Assembly: GCF_900172225.1 (NCBI RefSeq)
Contig: NZ_FWFO01000002.1
Span: 186,001 to 250,000, forward strand
DNA from: Falsiruegeria litorea R37
Lineage (GTDB): Bacteria > Pseudomonadota > Alphaproteobacteria > Rhodobacterales > Rhodobacteraceae
Direction: 5' to 3'
DNA: 64,000 nucleotides
Below, in pieces: positions 7,443 to 14,780 of the stretch. A program made the position numbers and the translations under genes. Under the pieces are notes generated by a model. The model was given only the letters and a program-made list of their open reading frames with translations. It made no database searches and had not been told where the DNA came from. Each line of letters begins with the position of its first letter. The first letter of the stretch is position 1.

Positions 7443-9077
7443 ATGCCCCGAGCCCTTTTGGCCTCATTCGCCAGCCGTCTAGACTATCCCGATCTGCGTT
7501 GGATGCCCGACGAAGGCTTCAGCATTGGCCGCATCCGGATTGAACTGCTGTCCGGCCTGACCGTTGCCCTGGCCTTGGTGCCCGAGGCGGTGGCTTTTGC
7601 CTTTGTTGCTGGCGTTCACCCGTTGGTCGGCCTTTACGCGGCCTTTTTGGTTGGTCTGATCACCGCGCTGATCGGTGGTCGCCCCGGCATGATCTCGGGC
7701 GCGACTGGGGCTTTGGCCGTGGTCATGGTGGCGTTGGTGGCGCAGCACGGCGTTGAGTACCTGTTTGCGACCGTTGTTTTGATGGGGATATTGCAAGTCA
7801 TTGCGGGCGTGATGCAGTGGGGCAAGTTCATCCGCCTGGTGCCGCATCCGGTGATGCTGGGCTTTGTGAACGGTCTGGCGATCGTGATTTTTCTGGCCCA
7901 GATGGGCCAGTTCAAAGTGCCCGGCACGATGGAAAACACCGGCCACGGCATGTCGGGTGGCGAATGGCTGTCCGGCACACCGCTCTACATGATGCTGGGG
8001 CTGGTGGCGCTGACCATGGCAATCATCTGGGTCATGCCGCGCATCACCCGTGTGATCCCGGCGCCTCTGGCAGGCATTGCCGTGGTCGCCGGTCTTGTCA
8101 TCGCGATGGGTCTGGATGTTCCGCGCGTGGGCGATCTGGCCTCGATCAAGGGCGGTTTGCCGAGCTTCCACATCCCGATGGTTCCGCTGAATTGGGAAAC
8201 TTTTGAAATCATCCTGCCCTATGCCGTGATCCTGGCCGCCATTGGCCTGATTGAATCGCTGTTGACGCTGAACCTGGTGGGTGAAATGACCGGCAAACGC
8301 GGTGGTGCCAGCCAGGAGTGTATCGCCCAAGGTGCGGCCAACGTTGTCACTGGGTTCTTCGGCGGCATGGGCGGCTGTGCGATGATCGGTCAGTCGATGA
8401 TCAACGTGAAATCCGGCGGACGGACCCGTGTTGCAGGGATCGCTGCGGCCTTGTTCCTGTTGCTCTTCATCCTCGTCGGCTCACCCCTGATTGAACAGAT
8501 CCCGCTGGCCGCGTTGGTCGGTGTGATGTTCATGGTGGTGATCGGGACCTTTGCCTGGAACTCGTTCAAGATCATGCGCAAGGTGCCCCTGATGGACGCC
8601 TTTGTCATCGTGCTGGTGACGGTTGTGACCGTGATGGAAGACCTCGCCGTCGCCGTTGTGGTTGGTGTCATTGTCTCAGCTCTGGCCTATGCCTGGAACA
8701 ATGCCAAACGCATTCACGCTGAGACCCGCGAGTCGCACACCGAAGAGGGCGCCAAGGTTTACGAAATCAACGGCCCGCTGTTCTTTGGGTCGGCCGATGG
8801 ATTTGGTGAACTGTTCACTGTAAGCGAAGACCCCGACACCGTGATCGTGGACTTCGCCAACAGTCGCGTCGTGGACCAATCGGCGCTGCAAGCGATTGAG
8901 GCGGTGGCTCTGAAATACGAAGAAGCGGGCAAAAAGATCATGCTGCGCCATCTGACCCGCGACTGTCACCAACTGCTGACCAAAGCCGGTCACCTGATGG
9001 TCGACAGTGACGACGACCCCGATTACGCGCTGGCCGTTGATTACTCGGTCCGCACTGGTGTCTTGGGCGGGCACTGA
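7443..9077 (+). CDS. SulP-family anion transporter with STAS domain
   Basis: The 544-residue protein has the SulP core of about 10-14 membrane helices (residues about 25-425), including the signature-type region ALVPEAVAFAFVAGVHPLVG and GGMGGCAMIGQSMINVKSGG. A cytoplasmic C-terminal STAS domain follows (about 440-540, with FGSADGFGELF and VDFANSRVVDQSALQAIEAV). SulP proteins carry sulfate, bicarbonate or other anions by symport or exchange. Nothing in the neighbourhood decides the substrate: no sulfate-assimilation or carbonic anhydrase gene adjoins. It is monocistronic. Confidence 0.92.
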   Translation: MPRALLASFASRLDYPDLRWMPDEGFSIGRIRIELLSGLTVALALVPEAVAFAFVAGVHPLVGLYAAFLVGLITALIGGRPGMISGATGALAVVMVALVAQHGVEYLFATVVLMGILQVIAGVMQWGKFIRLVPHPVMLGFVNGLAIVIFLAQMGQFKVPGTMENTGHGMSGGEWLSGTPLYMMLGLVALTMAIIWVMPRITRVIPAPLAGIAVVAGLVIAMGLDVPRVGDLASIKGGLPSFHIPMVPLNWETFEIILPYAVILAAIGLIESLLTLNLVGEMTGKRGGASQECIAQGAANVVTGFFGGMGGCAMIGQSMINVKSGGRTRVAGIAAALFLLLFILVGSPLIEQIPLAALVGVMFMVVIGTFAWNSFKIMRKVPLMDAFVIVLVTVVTVMEDLAVAVVVGVIVSALAYAWNNAKRIHAETRESHTEEGAKVYEINGPLFFGSADGFGELFTVSEDPDTVIVDFANSRVVDQSALQAIEAVALKYEEAGKKIMLRHLTRDCHQLLTKAGHLMVDSDDDPDYALAVDYSVRTGVLGGH

Positions 9078-9119
9078 TCCAAATCACAAGCGGGCGGCCA
9101 AGCGGTCGCCCGACTTGTT

Positions 9120-9752
9120 TCAAATCCGCTTGAGTGCGTCGACATCTCCACTCAGCAAGGCAGATTCGGCTTGCGCGATCTGCTCTGCGGGCCAGTCCCA
9201 CCATCCCGTATCCAGCAGCGCCGCGATCGTGTTTGCATCGAACCGGGATTTGACGACCGTGCCCGGATTGCCGGTCACAACGCCGTAGTCCGGCACGTTT
9301 CCACGCACCACTGCACCTGCGCCGATGATGGCCCCGGTTCCGATCTGGGCGCCCGGCAGGATCAGGGCGCCGTAGCCGATCCAGACGTCATGGCCAATCA
9401 TCGTGTCACGCGTGTCGGGCTGATAGCTGCCCATCTGCGCCGGGTCGAACACCGGGAATGGGAAACAGGTCAGGCTGTCCATCGCGTGGTTGGCCGAGCT
9501 GGTGATGAAGCGCACCCCATGGGCAATCTGACAGAACTTGCCGATGCGAAGTGCCTCGGTCGAGGTTGCAAACAGATAGGGCGCAAGGTGGCTGGCCCAA
9601 TCCTGGGGCGGGTCGAAATCCGACGCGTAGGTGTAGTCGCCCACCTGAAACCGCGGATGATCAATCACGCGGTTCAGGAACACGGTTCCCTTGTGTTCGC
9701 TGCCATCGGGCAGCGTCACTGGATACCGTCGTGTGGCGTCGGGCATGGGCAT
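9120..9752 (-). CDS. CatB/Vat-like hexapeptide-repeat O-acetyltransferase
   Basis: The 210-residue protein has a left-handed beta-helix built of hexapeptide repeats (IGHDVWIGYGALILPGAQIG, then TGAIIGAGAVVRGNVPDYGV) and the catalytic-type loop ITSSANHAMDSLTCFPF, with the His expected in the xenobiotic acetyltransferase (CatB/VatD) family. This group includes chloramphenicol and streptogramin acetyltransferases, but most chromosomal members have unknown acceptors, so resistance is not implied. The start ATG overlaps the stop of the flavin reductase gene by one base (TGATG), so the two are translationally coupled. Confidence 0.85.
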   Translation of the reverse strand: MPMPDATRRYPVTLPDGSEHKGTVFLNRVIDHPRFQVGDYTYASDFDPPQDWASHLAPYLFATSTEALRIGKFCQIAHGVRFITSSANHAMDSLTCFPFPVFDPAQMGSYQPDTRDTMIGHDVWIGYGALILPGAQIGTGAIIGAGAVVRGNVPDYGVVTGNPGTVVKSRFDANTIAALLDTGWWDWPAEQIAQAESALLSGDVDALKRI

Positions 9753-10357
9753 CAATCGTCGGGTCGTTGCAGCGAGAACAGCTCGCGCACTACGGAATAA
9801 TCGCGGTACCCCAATCGGGCCAGTGGCCGATAGGTTGTCACGTCAAAGATCCCATCGCGCAGGCAATCATCGCGCAAATGAATACCGGTAACTTCGCCGA
9901 ACGCCACGCGGTTCGATTCCCCCGGCAAGGTCACGATCTTGGTCAACTTGCATTCCAGCGCTGCTGGTGCCCCTTCGACGCGGGCGCAATTGATGGTCTC
10001 GCATTCGACCGCCGTCAGGCCCGCATGGGCAAACTCGTCCACCCCTTTGTCCAGGGTGGCAGAGCTGGCGTTCATCGCGTCGCGGGCGGCAAATTCGACC
10101 ACGTTGACGCAGAACTCACCCGTCTCTTCGATATTGGCCATGCTGTCCTTGGTGTTGTCCTGATCCTCTTTCGCCCCGGTCGAGGCGAACATGACCTGCG
10201 GCGGGAAATAGGCCACGCCGTTGAAAAACGAATAGGGCGCCAGGTTGTTCACACCATTGCCATCGCGTGAGGAAATCCACCCGATCGGGCGCGGGGTGAT
10301 GATGGCGTTGAACGGGTTGTGGGGCAGGCCGTGGCCGTCCTCGGGGCGGTAGAACAT
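9752..10357 (-). CDS. Flavin reductase-like FMN-binding protein
   Basis: The 201-residue protein has the flavin-reductase-like split-barrel pattern: FNAIITPRPIGWISSRDGNG at residues about 16-35, NLAPYSFFNGVAYFPP and a C-terminal RLGYRDYSVV. Members bind FMN and either reduce flavin for partner oxygenases or have unknown reductase roles. The start at 10357 is set by GGAGAG eight bases upstream; the open frame extends further upstream but only over the promoter and the neighbouring gene. It heads a two-gene operon with the acetyltransferase. Confidence 0.88.
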   Translation of the reverse strand: MFYRPEDGHGLPHNPFNAIITPRPIGWISSRDGNGVNNLAPYSFFNGVAYFPPQVMFASTGAKEDQDNTKDSMANIEETGEFCVNVVEFAARDAMNASSATLDKGVDEFAHAGLTAVECETINCARVEGAPAALECKLTKIVTLPGESNRVAFGEVTGIHLRDDCLRDGIFDVTTYRPLARLGYRDYSVVRELFSLQRPDD

Positions 10358-10447
10358 GCAAATCTCTCCAAGTGTTTGCCCTAGGGGTAGCGAAGTGGTA
10401 GGGCGATTGCCACCCGTGGAAAGAGTTGGGTAAAGGGCAAGACGCAG

Positions 10448-10936
10448 TTGATCGAGGTCAAACCGGAAACGGCCAACGATTGGTGGGAGGTCGAGGCGCT
10501 TTTTGACCTGTGCTTTGCGCCGGGGCGCGAGGCGCTGTCGTCTTACCGGTTGCGTGACGACGTAGAGCCGGTGAAAGAGTTTTCTCTGGTTGCGCGCGAT
10601 GAGCTGGGCATTCTGGCCGGCGCCATCCGCTTTTGGCCGGTACATGTGGGCGATCATGATAGTCTGCTGCTTGGCCCTGTGGCCGTGCACCCGACCCACC
10701 AAGGTGAGGGGTTGGGCGGTTTCCTGATCCAAGAGGGGTTGGAGGCCGCCGCGAAACACGGTTGGCATCGATGCATGCTGGTGGGCGATGCGCCCTATTA
10801 CAACCGGTTCGGATTTGAGCGTCTTGACGGTGTGAACATGCCGCCGCCCACGAACCCAGACCGCGTGTTGGGCTATGCGCTGCAAGAGGGTGCCTGGACC
10901 GATATCACAGGCGATGTGTCCCGCTGGACTGCTTGA
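10448..10936 (+). CDS. GNAT-family N-acetyltransferase (YhbS-like)
   Basis: The protein has 162 residues. The acetyl-CoA-binding motif A is visible as LGPVAVHPTHQGEGLGGFLI (residues about 76-95, with the Q/R-x-x-G-x-G/A type GEGLGG), followed by YYNRFGFERL, the typical C-terminal GNAT element. The start used is TTG (10448), with AAAGGGC upstream; there is no better ATG. The substrate is unknown. It may be co-transcribed with the EcsC gene 47 bp downstream. Confidence 0.85.
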   Translation: MIEVKPETANDWWEVEALFDLCFAPGREALSSYRLRDDVEPVKEFSLVARDELGILAGAIRFWPVHVGDHDSLLLGPVAVHPTHQGEGLGGFLIQEGLEAAAKHGWHRCMLVGDAPYYNRFGFERLDGVNMPPPTNPDRVLGYALQEGAWTDITGDVSRWTA

Positions 10937-10960
10937 AATTCCATACTTCTCTTCCAATGT

Positions 10961-10980
10961 TGAAGGGAGCTGAAGGGAGC
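10961..10980 (+). repeat. Tandem 10-bp duplication carrying the ribosome binding site
   Basis: TGAAGGGAGC occurs twice in direct succession just before the EcsC ATG at 10984. The second copy places GGGAGC at a normal distance from the start, while the first gives a second Shine-Dalgarno-like site. A slippage change in copy number could alter spacing. Confidence 0.7.
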
Positions 10981-10983
10981 CTC

Positions 10984-11742
10984 ATGCACGACATCATAAC
11001 CCGCCCGCTGCTGGATACGGACACGGAACTGGATCGGATCGCCAAGCATTACCGCTCGGCCGGGGGGGCGGGTGTGCAGATGCTCAACGCCTTGGGGGGC
11101 AAGGCCGAAGGTCTGCTGGACCAACTGCCTGCCAATGTTCGCGATGGTTTGACCGGGGCCACGGAACGCGCGCTGCGTCTGTCTGTGCAGGCCGCCCAAG
11201 GCTCGCGCCGGGCCGTGCCGGATCAGAACGAATGGGTCAATGCTGCGGTCACCACCGCCATGGGGGCGGCTGGCGGATTTGGTGGCTTGCCCGGCGCTTT
11301 GGTCGAATTGCCTGCGACGACCACAATGCTGCTGCGCGCCATTCAGGGCGTCGCGGCGGGGACTGGCTTTGACCCGGCAACCGAAAGCGTCCAGTTCGAT
11401 TGCGTTCGTGTGTTTTCTGCCGCTGGACCGTTGGATTTCGACGATGGTGCCGATCTGGGGTTCCTGTCGGCGCGCATGACGTTGACCGGCGGGGCGATGC
11501 AGAAACTGATCGCCACTGTCGCGCCCAAACTGGCAACGGCATTGGGACAGAAACTGGCGGCGCAAACTGTGCCAATTCTGGGCGCGGTTGCTGGGGCTGG
11601 CACGAACTTTGCCTACACGCGCTATTACCAGCAAATCGCCCACGTCCAATTTGGCCTGCGCCGCTTGGCCGTGGATGCAGACCTGCCGCAGGACGAATTG
11701 GTTTTGCGTTTACGCTCTAGAATGTCGGATCAAATAAGCTAG
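10984..11742 (+). CDS. EcsC-family protein
   Basis: The 252-residue protein resembles the EcsC family: an amphipathic N-terminal helix (TELDRIAKHYRSAGG), then long weakly hydrophobic Gly/Ala-rich helices (AVTTAMGAAGGFGGLPGALV, KLAAQTVPILGAVAGAGTNF) and a C-terminal basic helix with YYQQIAHVQFGLRRLA. EcsC was named from a gene linked to the Bacillus Ecs ABC exporter, but its biochemical role is unknown. The ATG at 10984 is preferred over the longer frame because of the strong duplicated GGGAGC upstream. Confidence 0.75.
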   Translation: MHDIITRPLLDTDTELDRIAKHYRSAGGAGVQMLNALGGKAEGLLDQLPANVRDGLTGATERALRLSVQAAQGSRRAVPDQNEWVNAAVTTAMGAAGGFGGLPGALVELPATTTMLLRAIQGVAAGTGFDPATESVQFDCVRVFSAAGPLDFDDGADLGFLSARMTLTGGAMQKLIATVAPKLATALGQKLAAQTVPILGAVAGAGTNFAYTRYYQQIAHVQFGLRRLAVDADLPQDELVLRLRSRMSDQIS

Positions 11743-11857
11743 AGTGAATGTGACGGGGTTTAGCGGCTTTCCTGTTGTGATCTTGGGGCTTTACGTCCGG
11801 GCTTGATCTTGGGGCCGGTGTGGATATCTATTCGCGAACCTAAGTGATGAGCCGACA

Positions 11858-12310
11858 ATGATTCAGTATGCGTTGAAATGCAGCAAAGACCACAGCTTTG
11901 ACAGCTGGTTCCAGTCCGCCGAAGCTTATGACAAGCTGGCGGCTGCGGGCATGGTGTCCTGTGTGGTCTGTGGCGATGCGCAGGTCGAAAAGGCGATCAT
12001 GACGCCGCGCGTGCGGCCCGCTCGTTCCGCCGTGGCAACGCCGCCCGCACCCGAGGCCGCTCCGGCGCCAAAGCTCAGCGAACCAACCTCTGACATGGAA
12101 AAAGCCCTGGCCGAGGCGCGCAAGCAGATCGAAGAGAACTCGGACTATGTCGGCAAGGATTTCGTGTCCGAGGCGCGTGCCATGCACGAAGGAGAAGCGC
12201 CGGAACGGTCGATCTATGGTGAGGCGAACCTGGAAGACGCCAAATCCCTGATTGATGATGGTGTGCCGGTCACACCGCTTCCTTTCATGCCTAACAGAAA
12301 GACAAACTGA
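11858..12310 (+). CDS. DUF1178 family protein
   Basis: The 150-residue cytoplasmic protein begins MIQYALKCSKDHSFDSWFQS, with a paired CVVCGDAQVEKAIM, giving C8 with the C-x2-C pair (CVVC) as a probable small zinc-binding N-terminal domain. A low-complexity Ala/Pro linker (residues 53-72) and a conserved helical C-terminal part (EENSDYVGKDFVSEARAMHE and SLIDDGVPVTPLPF) follow. This is the standard DUF1178 layout of alphaproteobacteria. The function is unknown. Only 4 bp separate it from the SDR gene, so they share an operon. Confidence 0.88.
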   Translation: MIQYALKCSKDHSFDSWFQSAEAYDKLAAAGMVSCVVCGDAQVEKAIMTPRVRPARSAVATPPAPEAAPAPKLSEPTSDMEKALAEARKQIEENSDYVGKDFVSEARAMHEGEAPERSIYGEANLEDAKSLIDDGVPVTPLPFMPNRKTN

Positions 12311-12314
12311 TCCC

Positions 12315-12956
12315 ATGCATATCCTGATCACGGGCGCCAATCGCGGTATCGGCAAGGAAATCAGCAACAGATACCGAGCAGCAGGCCATACGGTGACCGG
12401 AACAGCACGGGACGGCTCTGAATCAGTGACGTTGGATGTCACCGATCCCGGACAGCACCGCGCGATGGCCGAGCAGATGTCGGGCAAACCTGTGGACCTG
12501 CTGATCTGCAATGCAGGCGTCTATCTGGACAAGGGGCAGGAGCCGGACGGCTACCCGGCCGAGATGTGGGCGCAAACCTTTGCAGCCAATGTTACCGGCG
12601 TCTTCTTGACCGTGCAGGCGATGATGCCGAACCTGGAGATGGCCGAGGGCGCGCGCATTGCCATCATCTCGTCGCAGATGGCGTCTCACACTCACGCTCC
12701 GGGGGGCAGTTATATCTATCGCGCCTCCAAGGCTGCTGTTTTGAACCTGGGCCGCAACTTGTCCGCTGACCTGAAGCCAAAGGGCATCGCGGTCGGCATC
12801 TATCATCCCGGCTGGGTGCGAACGGACATGGGGGGCGATGCTGGCGACATTTCAGTCGATGAAGCCGCCGATGGTCTGCTCGCCCGATTTGCCGAGCTTG
12901 ATATGGACGCCACCGGCTGCTTTAAAACCTGGGACGGTCGCGATCACGCCTATTGA
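12315..12956 (+). CDS. Short-chain dehydrogenase/reductase
   Basis: The 213-residue classical-type SDR has the NAD(P)-binding ITGANRGIG at the N-terminus (residues 5-13), CNAGVYLDKG, the catalytic Ser in IISSQMASH and the YIYRASKAA Tyr-x3-Lys pair, followed by YHPGWVRTDMGG. It is shorter than typical 240-260-residue members, like the carbonyl-reductase-like group. The substrate is not predictable. The stop overlaps the convergent gene by 7 bp. Confidence 0.9.
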   Translation: MHILITGANRGIGKEISNRYRAAGHTVTGTARDGSESVTLDVTDPGQHRAMAEQMSGKPVDLLICNAGVYLDKGQEPDGYPAEMWAQTFAANVTGVFLTVQAMMPNLEMAEGARIAIISSQMASHTHAPGGSYIYRASKAAVLNLGRNLSADLKPKGIAVGIYHPGWVRTDMGGDAGDISVDEAADGLLARFAELDMDATGCFKTWDGRDHAY

Positions 12957-13312
12957 GGTTGCACGGCGTCTGCCGGAACCTCAAAAACCTCGCCCGGCTC
13001 GATGAAGATCCGCATGATCCCACCCTGCACCTCGTGGCTGATCGGCGTGGGAGAGCTGGAGGATGTGGGTTTGCCGTCTTCGAAATAGATACGCCGAACA
13101 TCGCCGCCGGGGATCTGAACAGCCAACGTGACGCCTCCGCCCTCTTTGCGGCGCAATTCGGCATGGCAGTTCTGCAGGGCCGCGCCGGGGGCCGCGCAAG
13201 GCACAGTGCCTAAGGCGTTGTTGTTCCCATCGGTGCCGGAAACGGTAGCCTGCTGCGCAAACGCGGCAGAGGCTGTGATGGTCAAAGCAAGGGCTGCGGG
13301 AAGCAAACGCAT
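12950..13312 (-). CDS. Small secreted protein of unknown function
   Basis: The 120-residue protein has a signal peptide (MRLLPAALALTITASAAFA) and a mature domain of about 100 residues with two cysteines (VPCAAPGAALQNCHAEL), a Gly-rich beta segment (KEGGGVTLAVQIPGGDVRRI) and an acidic tail. No family is recognised. The Cys pair suggests one disulfide in the periplasm. It is convergent with the SDR gene, overlapping its stop. Confidence 0.65.
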   Translation of the reverse strand: MRLLPAALALTITASAAFAQQATVSGTDGNNNALGTVPCAAPGAALQNCHAELRRKEGGGVTLAVQIPGGDVRRIYFEDGKPTSSSSPTPISHEVQGGIMRIFIEPGEVFEVPADAVQPQ

Positions 13313-13496
13313 GGAATTTCCTGTGAGATCAGTGATTTTGTTTCAAACTGGCACCGCAAATCGGGGCTGTAAAGCGGTTGCGACATTAAAGCGACGCAGA
13401 TGACGCTAACATTGGGACCTCGCCACTTGCGATTGAGGACCCCCTCGCATATGAGGCGTGGAACCAATAATCCAAGGCGCGGAGACTTCTGACCCC

Positions 13497-14735
13497 ATGC
13501 CCGTACTCGTTATGAAATTCGGTGGCACCTCGGTTGCCAACCTAGATCGCATCCGCCGCGTGGCCAAGCGCATCGGTGTCGAAGTGGCCAAGGGCTATGA
13601 CGTCATCGTCATCGTGTCGGCCATGTCGGGCAAGACCAACGAGTTGGTGGGCTGGGTGAATGAAACCTCGCCGCTCTATGATGCGCGCGAATACGACGCG
13701 GTTGTATCCTCGGGTGAAAATGTGACTGCCGGTTTGATGGCGCTGACCCTGCAGGAAATGGACGTCCCCGCGCGCAGCTGGCAGGGCTGGCAAGTGCCGC
13801 TGATGACCACATCGGCCCACGGTCAGGCCCGGATCGAAGAGATCCCGACCAAGAACATCAACGAGAAATTCGGCGAGGGTATGCGCGTTGCCGTGGTCGC
13901 GGGATTCCAGGGCATCAGTCCCGAGGGTCGGATCACCACCCTGGGCCGGGGCGGTTCGGACACGACTGCGGTGGCCTTTGCCGCGGCGTTCGAGGCCGAG
14001 CGCTGTGACATCTACACCGACGTTGACGGCGTCTATACCACCGACCCGCGCATCTGCGAAAAGGCGCGCAAGCTGGACAAGATCTCGTTCGAGGAAATGC
14101 TCGAACTGGCCTCGCTGGGGGCCAAGGTGCTGCAAACCCGCTCGGTCGAGCTGGCGATGCGCTACAAGGTAAAACTGCGTGTTCTCAGCAGCTTTGAAGA
14201 ACAATCCGACGAGGCCGGAACCCTGGTCTGCGATGAGGAGGATATCATGGAATCCAATGTTGTGGCCGGTGTGGCCTATTCCCGCGACGAAGCCAAGATG
14301 ACCGCCGTTTCGGTGGCCGACCGCCCCGGCATCGCATCCACCATCTTTACCGCGCTCAGCGACGAGGGTGTGAACGTCGACATGATCGTTCAGAACATCT
14401 CGGACGAGGGGCGCACAGACATGACCTTCTCATGCCCGACCGATCAGGTGGCGCGTGCGGAAAAAGCCCTGTTGGCGATCAAAGACAAGGGCGAGCTGAA
14501 CTATCAGGAGCTGGTTGCGGACACCGACGTCTGCAAGGTCTCGGTTGTGGGCATCGGCATGCGCTCGCAGTCGGGTGTTGCGGCCAAGATGTTCAAGATC
14601 CTCTCGGATGAGGGGATCAACATCAAAGTCATTACAACCTCTGAGATTAAAATTTCCGTGCTGATCGATCGGAAATACATGGAACTTGCTGTTCAGGCGC
14701 TGCATGATGCCTTTGAACTGGAAAAAGCGGCCTGA
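13497..14735 (+). CDS. lysC: Aspartate kinase
   Basis: This enzyme catalyses the first committed step from aspartate to lysine, threonine and methionine. The protein has 412 residues. The kinase domain begins VLVMKFGGTSVAN and includes GRGGSDTTAVAFAAAFEAE and VDGVYTTDPR. Two C-terminal ACT domains (from about residue 265, with VADRPGIASTIFTALSDEGV and VGIGMRSQSGVAAKMFKILS) provide feedback control by lysine and/or threonine. The length fits the standard monofunctional alpha-type subunit. The ATG at 13497 is chosen because a longer GTG frame adds nothing conserved. ptsP follows 45 bp later on the same strand. Confidence 0.96.
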   Translation: MPVLVMKFGGTSVANLDRIRRVAKRIGVEVAKGYDVIVIVSAMSGKTNELVGWVNETSPLYDAREYDAVVSSGENVTAGLMALTLQEMDVPARSWQGWQVPLMTTSAHGQARIEEIPTKNINEKFGEGMRVAVVAGFQGISPEGRITTLGRGGSDTTAVAFAAAFEAERCDIYTDVDGVYTTDPRICEKARKLDKISFEEMLELASLGAKVLQTRSVELAMRYKVKLRVLSSFEEQSDEAGTLVCDEEDIMESNVVAGVAYSRDEAKMTAVSVADRPGIASTIFTALSDEGVNVDMIVQNISDEGRTDMTFSCPTDQVARAEKALLAIKDKGELNYQELVADTDVCKVSVVGIGMRSQSGVAAKMFKILSDEGINIKVITTSEIKISVLIDRKYMELAVQALHDAFELEKAA

Positions 14736-14780
14736 GCGAAACGCTTTGGGCCGGTCTGAGTAAGACAAGGTACAGGCCCG

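Noticed and set aside
9120-9752. Calling the hexapeptide acetyltransferase an antibiotic resistance gene
   Set aside because: The family includes many chromosomal members with other substrates, and no mobile or resistance context is present.
10358-10957. A 200-codon N-terminal extension of the flavin reductase frame
   Set aside because: It crosses the promoter and lies antisense to the GNAT gene. The start at 10357 has a good ribosome binding site and matches family length.
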